Assembly: GCA_021200315.1 (NCBI GenBank)
Contig: JAJQGU010000073.1
Location: 1-64,000 of the forward strand
Direction: 5' to 3'
Length of the DNA stretch: 64,000 nucleotides
From: Akkermansiaceae bacterium
Lineage (GTDB): Bacteria; Verrucomicrobiota; Verrucomicrobiia; Verrucomicrobiales; Akkermansiaceae
Below the pieces are notes generated by a model. The model was not told the origin of the DNA. It worked only from the letters and a program-made list of their open reading frames with translations, and searched no databases. Of this stretch, positions 24,702 through 33,272 are shown in pieces; the stretch's first letter is position 1; the number at the start of each line of letters is the position of its first letter. The translations under genes were made by a program, and so were the position numbers.

Positions 24702-25136
24702 ATGAAGCGCACAGTTCTTTCAGCTCTGATTCTCTTGGGCACAGCGGCCGCGGCGTATGCCGACATTCAGGCTCCTCCCGCCTCGGAATATACGGCCACC
24801 CGCAAACTTGGCCGGGCCTTGGGCAATATTATTTATGCCGTCGAGGAGATCCCCACCACGATGGTTCGCTGGAATTCGAATGAGGGGGATTATGCGGGCT
24901 GGTCCGTGGGCATTGTAGAGGGTTTTTCCCGCACATTTGAACGCATTGGCTATGGCTTTTATGAATTGGTGACTTTCTGGGCTCCCACCTACAAATGCAC
25001 TTATCGTCCTCCTTATCAGGGCAGCTGCGGCCGCAACGGCCTCCGGGAATACAATACGTGGTCCGGCTTTACGGAATTTCCGCAGGAGCTGGGATTTCAA
25101 AGCTATTACCGATATTCTCGAGTGACGACTGATTGA
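24702..25136 (+). CDS. TIGR04073 family exosortase-associated secreted protein
   Basis: 144 residues. A cleavable signal peptide (MKRTVLSALILLGTAAAAYA) is followed by ATRKLGRALGNIIYAVEEIP, the hallmark of the TIGR04073 family (KLGRG-x-N-x8-EIP), then GWSVGIVEGFSRTFERIGYG and FYELVTFWAP. The family is found mainly in Verrucomicrobia and Lentisphaerae, often in genomes with PEP-CTERM/exosortase sorting; its role is unknown. Start at 24702 is chosen because it opens the signal peptide. A TGCTAT-type -10 box ends 12 bases upstream and there is no ribosome binding site. Confidence 0.8.
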   Translation: MKRTVLSALILLGTAAAAYADIQAPPASEYTATRKLGRALGNIIYAVEEIPTTMVRWNSNEGDYAGWSVGIVEGFSRTFERIGYGFYELVTFWAPTYKCTYRPPYQGSCGRNGLREYNTWSGFTEFPQELGFQSYYRYSRVTTD

Positions 25137-25200
25137 TGGCTTTCATGGCCGCTTTCGGGAAATATTTTGCTGTATAATTATAATGCGCTGAGAGAGGTAA

Positions 25201-25986
25201 ATGATTTTCCGGCAGATCCGTGGCGCCACAAGCATTATCACGTTTAAAGGCAAGAAATTTTTAATTGATCCGTTTCTTGCTCCGAGAGGAACAGTGCCTT
25301 CTGTTCCTTCTCCGTACAATGACTCACCCAATCCGTTGGTAGATTTGCCCGTTCCTGTCAGCGAGATAATTGCGGTGGATGCGGTCATTGTTACTCATAT
25401 GCATCATTTTGACCATTTTGATGATTGCGCCGCCAAGGCTTTGCCTGAAGGCATGCCAATGTTTGTCCAATCCGAAAAAGAGAGCGGGGATATGCGCAAC
25501 TTGGGCTTTGCGGACGTGACGGTGCTGACAGAGAGGGGTGTGAACTTTCAGGATGTGACACTCTATCGGACAGATGCCTTGCATGGAGATGGAGTGACTG
25601 CGGCCTACTATTACAGAAAATACGGTTTCCCTTCCGATGCTTGTGGAGTTGTGTTCAAAGCACTGGGGGAAAAGGTGTTCTATGTGGCGGGCGATACGCT
25701 TTGGTATGATGGTGTGCGTCGGGCCATCGAGAAGCATACCCCTGAGATCATTGCCCTAAACGCTGCCAATGCTCAGATGTATGACGGCACGCCAATTCTT
25801 ATGGGAGTGGATGGTGTAAAAGAAGTCGCATTGGCAGCTCCCGATGCCGTTCTCATTGCTACTCACATGGATGCGGTCAATCATGCCCGTTTAAGCCGGC
25901 GAGGCTTGAGGAAATTCGCAAAAGTTGCCGGATTGGAACAGCGGCTTTACATACCAGAGGATGGAGAATCCGTTTCCTTTTGTTGA
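25201..25986 (+). CDS. Metallo-beta-lactamase-fold hydrolase, UlaG-like
   Basis: 261 residues. The N-terminal RGATSIITFKGKKFLIDPF strand pair and zinc motif THMHHFDHFD (65-74) identify the UlaG-like branch of the MBL fold; later YVAGDTLWYDG and LIATHMDAVNH supply the remaining metal ligands. The HxHxDH motif appears to have one extra residue (HMHHFDH), which is odd. UlaG-like enzymes act as lactonases or phosphodiesterases; the substrate here is unknown. Two overlapping TATAAT boxes (25173-25184) precede it and a purine-rich GAGAGAGG serves as a possible ribosome binding site. A strong terminator follows at 25997. Confidence 0.8.
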   Translation: MIFRQIRGATSIITFKGKKFLIDPFLAPRGTVPSVPSPYNDSPNPLVDLPVPVSEIIAVDAVIVTHMHHFDHFDDCAAKALPEGMPMFVQSEKESGDMRNLGFADVTVLTERGVNFQDVTLYRTDALHGDGVTAAYYYRKYGFPSDACGVVFKALGEKVFYVAGDTLWYDGVRRAIEKHTPEIIALNAANAQMYDGTPILMGVDGVKEVALAAPDAVLIATHMDAVNHARLSRRGLRKFAKVAGLEQRLYIPEDGESVSFC

Positions 25987-25996
25987 CCGTGAGTCA

Positions 25997-26030
25997 GAGC
26001 CCGGCAGGATTTCTGTCGGGGCTCGTTTTT
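25997..26030 (+). terminator. Intrinsic terminator after the MBL-fold hydrolase
   Basis: GAGCCC-GGCAG and CTGTCGGGGCTC form a long stem with a small bulge around a GATTT loop, followed by GTTTTT. It lies 10 bases after the stop codon. The remaining sequence up to the next gene at 26317 (about 285 bases) shows nothing that I recognise. Confidence 0.8.
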
Positions 26031-26316
26031 ACTTGGGCAGGGACGTGTAAGTGAGGAAAGGGGACTGAGTTCACATCAGAGACAATGGCTTATTTAAAGG
26101 CTCAAGCGGAATTTGATTTGCGGGAGGAAAGGGAGCTCAGCCGCCTTCGGATTTGGGGGCTGTTTGGAAGCCATATTCCGTAATAACGTTAGGGTGAGAC
26201 CGTTCCAATGTATAAACCGTTTATGTCGGCATATTCTGCGAACGTGGCGCATTCTGTCACGGAGAAGGCTTTTTTCGATTCAGAGACGCTTTCCGGCAAT
26301 TCTAGGCGGGTGTGCC

Positions 26317-27228
26317 ATGTTTGAGAGTCTTTTCCAAGACCGTGGCCTGTCGCTCGATCGGTTGAGAACTCTCGCAGAGGTCTCTCGCGCCGGCTCGATC
26401 GTCGGCGCCGCCCCGGGAGACGCCTCCCGTCAGAGCCTTTTTTCGCGCCAGATCAAGGAGCTGGAGGAGTTTTTCGGGGTATCTCTCGCGTATCGTGCGG
26501 GCAGAAAGCTCAAGCTCACCAAGGAGGGCAGGGAGCTTGTGGCCGTTTCCAATGAGTTCTTTGTCGCTCTGGGAGATTTTCGCCGCCGCACGAAGAATGC
26601 GGCTTGTCATTTCATCATCGGCAGCGGGGAGAGCCTCCTTGCCTGGCTGGTCGCTCCGGCGCTGTCTTCTCCTGAGTTGCGCGGACAGCAGGCATCCCTT
26701 TCGTATCGCAATATGCGCAGCCGCGAAGTGGCCGGTGCGTTGATCGACATGGAAATCGATCTCGGTATCTTGAGACGGGATGTCCTTCCGTCTTCCGTAT
26801 TGGAAAGCCGGGAGGCGCCCGCTGTTTCGTATGCGCTTTACGTCCCCCGTGAAATGATGCCGGAAAAGGCCGACTTCGAGTGGCTGATCCGGAATCGCCC
26901 CGTGGTGTCGCTTGACGAGACCACCGCTTTTTACAAAAAACTTTCGGGAAATCTTGCGGGCGCGGGGCTTCAAATAACCTCATTCAGCGGAACGCCGTCA
27001 TTCACTTGCGCCGCGTCAATGATGAAAAGCCGCGCCTTTGCGGCGATACTGCCCGATCTGGCCGAGATTGATCTTGATGAATCCTTTGTCAGAGTGGAAC
27101 ATCCATTGTTCCATGCCCTTCACCGCGATCTTGTGATCGCTTGGAATCCCCGCCTTCTGCGGGTGCGCCCCGGTGTGGAGAGATTCATCAATGCCTTCCA
27201 CGAAGCCATCAGGAAGAGGGGCGCGTGA
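26317..27228 (+). CDS. LysR-type transcriptional regulator
   Basis: 303 residues. The winged helix-turn-helix covers residues about 10-68 (LSLDRLRTLAEVSRAGSIV, SLFSRQIKELEEFFGVSL, KLKLTKEGREL). The remaining about 230 residues form the two-lobed effector-binding domain, ending at RPGVERFINAFHEAI. The recognition helix region contains GDASRQSLFSRQI, more polar than usual. Start at 26317 puts the HTH near the N-terminus; 68 further in-frame upstream codons are non-conserved. Its target is not clear: it converges on rtcB, and the upstream gene ends in a terminator. Confidence 0.85.
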   Translation: MFESLFQDRGLSLDRLRTLAEVSRAGSIVGAAPGDASRQSLFSRQIKELEEFFGVSLAYRAGRKLKLTKEGRELVAVSNEFFVALGDFRRRTKNAACHFIIGSGESLLAWLVAPALSSPELRGQQASLSYRNMRSREVAGALIDMEIDLGILRRDVLPSSVLESREAPAVSYALYVPREMMPEKADFEWLIRNRPVVSLDETTAFYKKLSGNLAGAGLQITSFSGTPSFTCAASMMKSRAFAAILPDLAEIDLDESFVRVEHPLFHALHRDLVIAWNPRLLRVRPGVERFINAFHEAIRKRGA

Positions 27229-27270
27229 CCTGATGCGCCGTTACAGACCCGCCTGTCGGGGACAGAGGCT

Positions 27271-28494
27271 TTATTGGGGCAGATTCTGCTGCTGTCGGCG
27301 CTGGATTCGGCGGTGACTCTCTGCCGCCTTGAAGTTGTAGACTGGTTTGAGGATGCAGCGGGTTTCCACACTATCGCCGATGTGGTTGAGAATGTCCTCC
27401 ATGCTTTTGTAGGCCATGGGCGCCTCATCGAGCGTCTCGGGGCAGACGGAGCTGGTATAGATCCCTTGCATGGAGCCGCGAAAGTCCTCCATGGTGAGGT
27501 GTTCCAAGGCGGCGGTGCGGCTCATCACACGTCCTGCGCCGTGTGGGGCGGATTGATTCCAGTCTTCATTGCCGAGACCTGTGCCGAGAATGCAGCCGTC
27601 CCTCATGTTGAGGGGGATGAGCAGCCGCTCATTCTTCTTTGCGGAGATTGCCCCCTTGCGCACGATGTTCGATTCGTGGTCAATGTAGTTATGGATCGTG
27701 TGGAATTGATCCTGCACCTCCCATCCCATGCGTTCGACAATCGTGCGTGCGATGAGCTCCCGGTTCCGGTTGGCGAACATCTGGCAGATTTTCATGTCAT
27801 GCAGATAGCGCATACGAGCCTCTCCTTCGAGGTAGCAGAGCGCGGCAGGAATTGACGCAGGGGGCTCGATGGCGTCAATGGCCGCTTGAATTTCTGTGCG
27901 GCGGCCCGCGGCGCGGTATTCAGCAATGAGCGCCTTCACGAATTCGAGATAACGGGTATTCCCATGAAGAGTGACGACGGCCTCCTTTTGATAGAGATCC
28001 GCCACTTGTTTTCCGAGATTTCTGCTGCCCGTATGGATGATGAGGTACATATTCCCTTCTTCATCACGATCGAGCTCGATAAAATGATTGCCCCCGCCCA
28101 GGCTGCCGAGGCTTCGGCGGAGGTAGTCGGGTTTACTGAGCAGGGCTTTGCAGTGCATGGCTTCGAGCTCGTCGAAGGCGTCAAGCTCGTTTCGGTTCAC
28201 TGCAAATCCCGAGGGGACGTTTCGACGGATGGTATCATCGAGTTCGGCGAGGTCAGCCTGCAATTTGCCGAGGCATGTGCAGAGCATTCCGCAGCCGATG
28301 TCCACACCCACGATATTGGGAATCACCTTTTCTCCCAAATCCGCGGTAAAACCGATCACACAACCCTTGCCTGCATGAACGTCGGGCATGATGCGCACCT
28401 TGCAGTCGGAAAAGGCCGGCTGCTCCATGAGCGCGTCGATCTGTCTGCGGGACTTTTCATCGATCTGCTCGGCGAATATTTTGAGATCCTTCAT
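27271..28494 (-). CDS. rtcB: RtcB-type RNA-splicing ligase
   Basis: 407 residues, shorter than E. coli RtcB (about 408 as well in that enzyme; archaeal forms reach about 480). Motifs: MPDVHAGKGCVIG, GVDIGCGM (metal-binding Cys68), GSLGGGNHFIEL, HTGSRNLG, HNYIDHE and SAPHGAGRVMSR containing the guanylylated His. RtcB joins 2',3'-cyclic phosphate ends to 5'-OH RNA ends, in tRNA repair or splicing, with GTP and Mn. No archease or rtcA gene is next to it; its only near neighbours are a convergent LysR gene and a divergent small secreted protein. Confidence 0.95.
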   Translation of the reverse strand: MKDLKIFAEQIDEKSRRQIDALMEQPAFSDCKVRIMPDVHAGKGCVIGFTADLGEKVIPNIVGVDIGCGMLCTCLGKLQADLAELDDTIRRNVPSGFAVNRNELDAFDELEAMHCKALLSKPDYLRRSLGSLGGGNHFIELDRDEEGNMYLIIHTGSRNLGKQVADLYQKEAVVTLHGNTRYLEFVKALIAEYRAAGRRTEIQAAIDAIEPPASIPAALCYLEGEARMRYLHDMKICQMFANRNRELIARTIVERMGWEVQDQFHTIHNYIDHESNIVRKGAISAKKNERLLIPLNMRDGCILGTGLGNEDWNQSAPHGAGRVMSRTAALEHLTMEDFRGSMQGIYTSSVCPETLDEAPMAYKSMEDILNHIGDSVETRCILKPVYNFKAAESHRRIQRRQQQNLPQ

Positions 28495-28673
28495 GGAAAT
28501 AATCTACGGCAGTTTCCCGCAAATATCCATGCCGATTTTTTCAGGAAGTCTTACTCCAAAGTCATGAACTGGCAAAAGAACGGGAGAGTGAAAACACGCT
28601 GCCGTAGAGGGATGCCGAATCGTGGAATATCCTCCGCTCTTGGAGAACATCAGACTGCCTGTTGAAGAAATGA

Positions 28674-28701
28674 TTGACATGAAACTCACTCCTGCTACAA
28701 T
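28674..28701 (+). promoter_or_regulatory. Near-consensus sigma-70 promoter
   Basis: TTGACA (28674-28679), 16-base spacer, TACAAT (28696-28701). The start codon of the next gene is at 28715, so the leader would be only about seven bases. This is the best promoter match in the window and suggests high expression. Confidence 0.75.
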
Positions 28702-28714
28702 TCCCCTTTGCATC

Positions 28715-29179
28715 ATGAAAACAATCACGATACTTCCATTTGCCGTTGCATTGGGCGGTGCTCTTGCCGCACAGGAGGCTGCTCCCGCTCCCGCGAGCGA
28801 GCCGCAGATGACGGTACAATCCCCCTCTTCCACGCCAGACAAGAATGCTGCGGAGGCTCTTGTGAAAGAAATTCTCGAGTGTTTCTCCGAATTGAGCGAT
28901 GCTCTCAACAACGTGACGGACAAGACCAGCGCGGATGCCGCCGCGGCTCGTGTGGAAGAAATTGCCGCAGCGCTGAAGAGCGTTCAGGAAAAAGGCCGGG
29001 CTCTGGGAGATCCGACTCCTGAAGTGCAGGAAGAGATTAAGCAGAAGTACGCCTCCCAGTTTGAGGAGACTCTTGGGAAGTTCCTGCAGGCGAGCATCAA
29101 GGCGAGTATCAACGATTTTTATGGTTCAGAACGCCTTTTGGAGGTTTTTCAAGAGCTGAACGCCGGGTTTGAACCCTGA
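28715..29179 (+). CDS. Small secreted helical protein of unknown function
   Basis: 154 residues from the ATG at 28715. Signal peptide about 1-19 (MKTITILPFAVALGGALAAQ), then an Ala/Pro/Ser-rich linker and a mostly helical acidic domain: AEALVKEILECFSELSDAL, DAAAARVEEIAAALKSVQ, and a C-terminal FYGSERLLEVFQELN. No family that I recognise; the pattern (alternating Ala, Glu, Lys and Leu) suggests a periplasmic helical bundle. It is driven by a near-consensus promoter with a very short leader, and it diverges from rtcB. Longer in-frame starts upstream (28622) would overlap this promoter and are rejected. Confidence 0.6.
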   Translation: MKTITILPFAVALGGALAAQEAAPAPASEPQMTVQSPSSTPDKNAAEALVKEILECFSELSDALNNVTDKTSADAAAARVEEIAAALKSVQEKGRALGDPTPEVQEEIKQKYASQFEETLGKFLQASIKASINDFYGSERLLEVFQELNAGFEP

Positions 29180-29223
29180 TTTTTTCTTGGCTCCTTCGGT
29201 GAAGTGGGCTTTGTTTCTTATTT

Positions 29224-31191
29224 CTACAACTCATTGCGGGCGATGGCTCGCGAGGTGCGCTCAATTTCTTCGCTGAGTTCGGCCCAGCGGGTGAACGAAG
29301 CCTCAAGTCCTCTGTCGAGCTCCTGAAATTCCTTCGTGAGAGCATTTAAGCGCTTGGCGTCCGAGAGAACATCCGGCTGTCCGAGTTCGGAGATGACGGC
29401 CGCCTTGCGTGCCTCTCTGGCGGCGATGCTTTGTTCGAGGCTTTCAAGTTCAGTTTGGAGTGGTTTCAGGAACCGGGTCTTCCTGCGGCGCAATTCGGCC
29501 TCGGCACGGCGTTTTTCCCGGCGGCCGCCGCCTCCTGTCGGCCGAGCAGCGGAAGAGGCAGAGAATGGAGCCGCTTCTCTTTCCGCGGTTTCCAAATAGT
29601 TGCTGACGTTGCCGTAGAAAAGGCGGGGGGGCAGACCCGGGCGGAATTCAAGCACTTTGTTGACGATGGGATCGAGAAAGGAACGATTGTGAGAAACGAT
29701 GCAATATGAGCCCGGGTATTCGAGCAGAGCCTTTTGAAGCACGCTTTGCGACTGGAAATCAAGATGATTCGTCGGCTCGTCCATGATGAGGAAGTTGGCC
29801 GGCTTCAGCAGCATGCACACGAGCGCCACGCGGGAACGCTCGCCCCCCGAGAGTACGCCGATGCGCTTGAATACGTCATCTCCGCGAAAGAGAAAACACC
29901 CGAGAATGTTGCGCACGATGGGAGCCGTTCTGGCCGAGGCGGCGGCGGTGACGCATTCAAGTACAGTCTGCCCGGGGTCGAGCACATCGGCGTGAGTCTG
30001 TGAGAAAAAGGCCGTTTCGGTGTGGCTCCCGAAAGTGTGCGCACCTGAATCCGGCGCCTCCGCGGCGGAGAGGATGCGCGTAAATGTTGATTTTCCCGCG
30101 CCGTTCACGCCTACGATGGCAATGCGGTCGCCCTTTTCTATGACGAAAGAGAAGTCGCGCAGAAGTTCAATGCTGCCATATGCCTTTGACACCGAATCGA
30201 GCCGCACAACCACATGCCCGCCCGGCGGCGGATCGGGGAAGCGGAAATTCATGACCGCGTCGTCATCTTCAAGCTCGATGAGTTCGATCTTCTCAAGCTG
30301 CTTGATGCGCGATTGCACAAGCGATGCTTTAGTGGCCTTGGCACGGAACCGATCGATGAATTCGCGGGTTTTGGCAAGCTCGCGCTGCTGAGCCTTGTAT
30401 TGGCGCCGGAGGATTTCCCGGCGCTCCCTGCTTTCTTTCAGAAAGGATGAGAAATTGCCGGAGTACTCTTCGGCTCGTCCATGGTGGAAGGCAATCGTGC
30501 GGGTGACGAGAGAGTCGAGCAGGGCAATGTCATGCGAAATGATTGCCACGGCTCCGCGGAATCCCTTGAGGTACTGTTCCATCCATCGCTGTGAACGGAT
30601 GTCGAGGTGATTGGTGGGTTCGTCGAGCAACAAGACATCCGGATTTCCCAGAAACAATTTGGCCAGCGCAATGCGCATCTGCCAGCCGCCGGAAAACTCG
30701 CCGCAGTCGCGTTCGAAGTCCTCCTCGTGAAATCCGAGCCCGCGCAGGATGGCTTCCGCGCGCGGCCGGAGTTTCGAGAGCTCGTTGTCGTGCAGTTGCA
30801 GTTCAAGTGTCCCGATCTGATCCAGCAATGAGGCGTATTCGGGAGAGTCGGCAGGCAGGACGCTCATCTGGTCGGACAGGGCTTCCACCCGTGCGGCCGC
30901 TTCGAGAAGACCGCCGGCCGCGCTCAGCGTTTCCTCGTACAGAGAGCGGCCCGAGACGTGGATCCCTTCTTGCGGCAGGTAGCCCACGCGTGCGCCGGCA
31001 GACAGAAGCACCCGCCCCGAATCCGGTTCCATCGTCCCAGCAATGCACTTCATCAGGGTGGATTTTCCCGCGCCGTTCTGCCCGGCAAAGGCAAGCCGTT
31101 CCCCCTCATTCACCGTGAAGGACAGATCGTCGAACAGCACGCGGGCTGCGTACTGAATGTGCAGGTTCTGTACTGCGAATACCACTTTCAC
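29224..31191 (-). CDS. ABC-F family ATPase (Uup/EttA-like)
   Basis: 655 residues from a GTG start; an in-frame TGA lies just before it. Two ABC cassettes without membrane spans: Walker A GQNGAGKST and GVNGAGKST, signatures FSGGWQMR and LSGGERSR, Walker B VLLLDEPTNHLD and FLIMDEPTNHLD, and the inter-domain linker (KATKASLVQSRIKQLEK) that marks ABC-F proteins. The C-terminus (about 545-655) is a basic then acidic coiled coil, as in Uup. These proteins bind the ribosomal E site or branched DNA structures. Located 82 bases downstream of the cyclophilin gene. Confidence 0.92.
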   Translation of the reverse strand: MKVVFAVQNLHIQYAARVLFDDLSFTVNEGERLAFAGQNGAGKSTLMKCIAGTMEPDSGRVLLSAGARVGYLPQEGIHVSGRSLYEETLSAAGGLLEAAARVEALSDQMSVLPADSPEYASLLDQIGTLELQLHDNELSKLRPRAEAILRGLGFHEEDFERDCGEFSGGWQMRIALAKLFLGNPDVLLLDEPTNHLDIRSQRWMEQYLKGFRGAVAIISHDIALLDSLVTRTIAFHHGRAEEYSGNFSSFLKESRERREILRRQYKAQQRELAKTREFIDRFRAKATKASLVQSRIKQLEKIELIELEDDDAVMNFRFPDPPPGGHVVVRLDSVSKAYGSIELLRDFSFVIEKGDRIAIVGVNGAGKSTFTRILSAAEAPDSGAHTFGSHTETAFFSQTHADVLDPGQTVLECVTAAASARTAPIVRNILGCFLFRGDDVFKRIGVLSGGERSRVALVCMLLKPANFLIMDEPTNHLDFQSQSVLQKALLEYPGSYCIVSHNRSFLDPIVNKVLEFRPGLPPRLFYGNVSNYLETAEREAAPFSASSAARPTGGGGRREKRRAEAELRRRKTRFLKPLQTELESLEQSIAAREARKAAVISELGQPDVLSDAKRLNALTKEFQELDRGLEASFTRWAELSEEIERTSRAIARNEL

Positions 31192-31273
31192 TCATTTGGC
31201 GGGAGCCGGATGTCCGGACAACGTGCCGGCGCTTTCCGCGGAACGGTTCACCAATCCCCCCGCATTCTGTTTC

Positions 31274-31798
31274 TCATTTCCCCAGAACCTTGTTCCACTT
31301 GGCAATACGCCCCTTCTGCTCATCAAATAAATCGGAGCAATCGTCCTGAATTTCAATCGTCTGAATCGTGTCGCCCTGGCGGATGGCGTTCACCACAGCC
31401 TGGTCTTCCTTACCGTGCACCCTGCCGAAGACAGTATGCTTGCCGTCGAGCCACGGGGTCTCCGTGTGAGTAATGAAGAATTGCGAACCGTTCGTTCCCA
31501 AACCATCCCATGCCTTGCCGGCATTGGCCATTGAGAGCGTGCCGGGGGCGTCGTGTTTCAGGTCGGGGCGGCATTCGTCGTCAAAGCGGTAGCCGGGGCC
31601 TCCCCGTCCGGTGCCTTCGGGGCAGCCGCCTTGAATCATGAAATCGGCGATCACGCGATGGAAGGAGAGTCCATCGTAAAAGCCATGCCGCGCCAAGTTG
31701 AGAAACGACGCGGCGGTGACAGGCGTTCTCGAGGCGAACACCGTCAGTTTGATGTCGCCCTTGGAGGTTTTGATCGTGATATTTTTGTCGGTGGCCAT
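31274..31798 (-). CDS. Cyclophilin-type peptidyl-prolyl isomerase
   Basis: 174 residues from the ATG at 31798, with no signal peptide, so probably cytoplasmic (PpiB-like). Cyclophilin motifs: [20 protein letters not shown] (catalytic Arg follows His), [34 protein letters not shown] and HTVFGRV. It catalyses cis-trans isomerisation of X-Pro bonds in folding proteins. A C-terminal about 30 residues ([19 protein letters not shown]) extend beyond the core. 82 bases separate it from the ABC-F gene. Confidence 0.93.
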   Translation of the reverse strand: MATDKNITIKTSKGDIKLTVFASRTPVTAASFLNLARHGFYDGLSFHRVIADFMIQGGCPEGTGRGGPGYRFDDECRPDLKHDAPGTLSMANAGKAWDGLGTNGSQFFITHTETPWLDGKHTVFGRVHGKEDQAVVNAIRQGDTIQTIEIQDDCSDLFDEQKGRIAKWNKVLGK

Positions 31799-31949
31799 GC
31801 GCACAGGGTAACAAAGACGGGTATCGAATGCAAGGCTTGATGAAGAACAGACGCATCACGGAGACATGCCCGACGGCGTTTTGCCCTGCCTCCCCCGCGT
31901 GAGGGGAAAGGCGTAGGCGGCGCTGCGCCCGTATAGCCGGGCTTGGCGG

Positions 31950-32720
31950 TCAGGAAGGAAGTGTGAGATGCGCTTTCCATGTGCGGACGGCATGGGCGAT
32001 TTCTTCGGAAACTTGAGCCTGCGGCTTGACGAAGGAGGGGGTGAACCATGGAAAGGCTCCCACGAGGTCGTGAATAACCACCACTTCGCCGTCGCTGGTG
32101 CCATGGCCGGCTCCGATGCCGATGGTGGGTATGGGGCTGCGGGCTGTGATGCGTCTGGCAGTGGAGCCTTTGGTGCACTCCACCACGGCGGCAAAGGCGC
32201 CGGCGGCGGCTATGGCGGAGATGTCCTCCATCAAGGCGGCCGCTTCCTCTTCGCTTCTGCCTTTCATTTTATAGCCGCCCTCTTCGAGCACTTTTTGGGG
32301 GAGGAGGCCGATGTGGCCCATTACGGGAATACCTGCCGCCCTGATGGCCGCGATGTGCGGCGCTTTCTCAACGCCTCCTTCAAGTTTCACGGCTCCTGCC
32401 CCGGTGGCCGCCAAAGTGCGTGCCGATTTCACGGCCTGATCAGGCGTATCGTAGGTGTGGATAGGCATGTCGACTACCACGAGCGCGGTTTTGACGGCGC
32501 GCGCTACCATTTCGCCGTGGTGAATCATGTGGGGGAGTGTGACGTGCGTGGTATCCGGATAGCCCATTACGACCATTCCGAGGGAATCGCCCACGAGGAT
32601 GATGTCCACGCCGGTTTCATCGAGCAGGCGCGCCGTCGGATAGTCGTAGGCGGTCAGCATGGCAATGGGGCGCACTCCGCGAAGCGCCTGAATGCGTGCA
32701 ATGGTTTCAGTGGTGTTCAT
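31950..32720 (-). CDS. panB: 3-methyl-2-oxobutanoate hydroxymethyltransferase
   Basis: 256 residues. MLTAYDYPTARLLDE, ILVGDSLGMVVMGYPDT (Mg binding), VVDMP, KLEGGVE, GHIGLLPQ and GIGAGHGTSDGEV are PanB signatures. It transfers a hydroxymethyl group from 5,10-methylene-THF to alpha-ketoisovalerate, making ketopantoate for pantothenate and CoA. Its ATG overlaps the folK stop (ATGA), linking it to a folate-pathway gene. The partner panD is at 51779; panC is not in the window. Confidence 0.96.
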   Translation of the reverse strand: MNTTETIARIQALRGVRPIAMLTAYDYPTARLLDETGVDIILVGDSLGMVVMGYPDTTHVTLPHMIHHGEMVARAVKTALVVVDMPIHTYDTPDQAVKSARTLAATGAGAVKLEGGVEKAPHIAAIRAAGIPVMGHIGLLPQKVLEEGGYKMKGRSEEEAAALMEDISAIAAAGAFAAVVECTKGSTARRITARSPIPTIGIGAGHGTSDGEVVVIHDLVGAFPWFTPSFVKPQAQVSEEIAHAVRTWKAHLTLPS

Positions 32721-33232
32721 GATTGCGAAAAAAGAATGGGTGCAGGCTCGGCGCCGTCCAGGGCGGCAAGCAGGGCGGCCACCGTATCGTTCTGTCCGGG
32801 AAGAACGAGCTTCGGCCGGATGTCCGCCAAGGGCTTCAGCACGAAGCGCCGGATGTGTGCCCGGGGATGAGGGAGGACAAGGCCGGGAAGATCGAGAGCG
32901 AGGGAGCCCATGTAGAGAATATCCGCGTCAAGCGTGCGGGGAGCGCCATAAATGCCGGTGCGCATGCGTCCGGCCCGTTGTTCGAGGTCGTGACAAAAGG
33001 CAAGCAGAGTCAGGGGGCGCCAATCGCACTGTACTTCGGCCACGGCGTTGAGATAAGGGGGGGAGCCTGCCGGACAGCCTTGCGGAACCGTTTCGTAAAC
33101 AGGGGAACAGAGCACCTGCCCGAAGGCGGATTCCAGCGCGGAGATCGCCTGCGCCAGATGTGCTGCACGGTCTCCCAGGTTGGATCCCAACGCGATCCCA
33201 CAGGGAAGAGAAGCTGGGGAGAAACCAATCAT
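32717..33232 (-). CDS. folK: 2-amino-4-hydroxy-6-hydroxymethyldihydropteridine pyrophosphokinase
   Basis: 171 residues from the ATG at 33232. HPPK signatures: GIALGSNLGDRAAHL, the PPYLNAVAEVQ loop, LEQRAGRMR, PRTLDADILYMG (Mg-ATP aspartates) and LPHPRAHIRRFVLKPLADI. It pyrophosphorylates the pterin alcohol in folate synthesis, supplying the one-carbon carrier used by PanB, whose gene overlaps it. 40 bases follow the dapB stop. A longer frame to 33313 adds cysteine-rich residues unlike the family and overlaps dapB. Confidence 0.95.
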   Translation of the reverse strand: MIGFSPASLPCGIALGSNLGDRAAHLAQAISALESAFGQVLCSPVYETVPQGCPAGSPPYLNAVAEVQCDWRPLTLLAFCHDLEQRAGRMRTGIYGAPRTLDADILYMGSLALDLPGLVLPHPRAHIRRFVLKPLADIRPKLVLPGQNDTVAALLAALDGAEPAPILFSQS

Positions 33233-33272
33233 GGCAATCAGGCTCCCGGGGCAGACCGGAAAAAAGGCGGAG

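Noticed and set aside
26113..26316. Longer N-terminus for the LysR-type regulator
   Set aside because: LysR proteins have their HTH within the first residues; the extra 68 codons are not protein-like.
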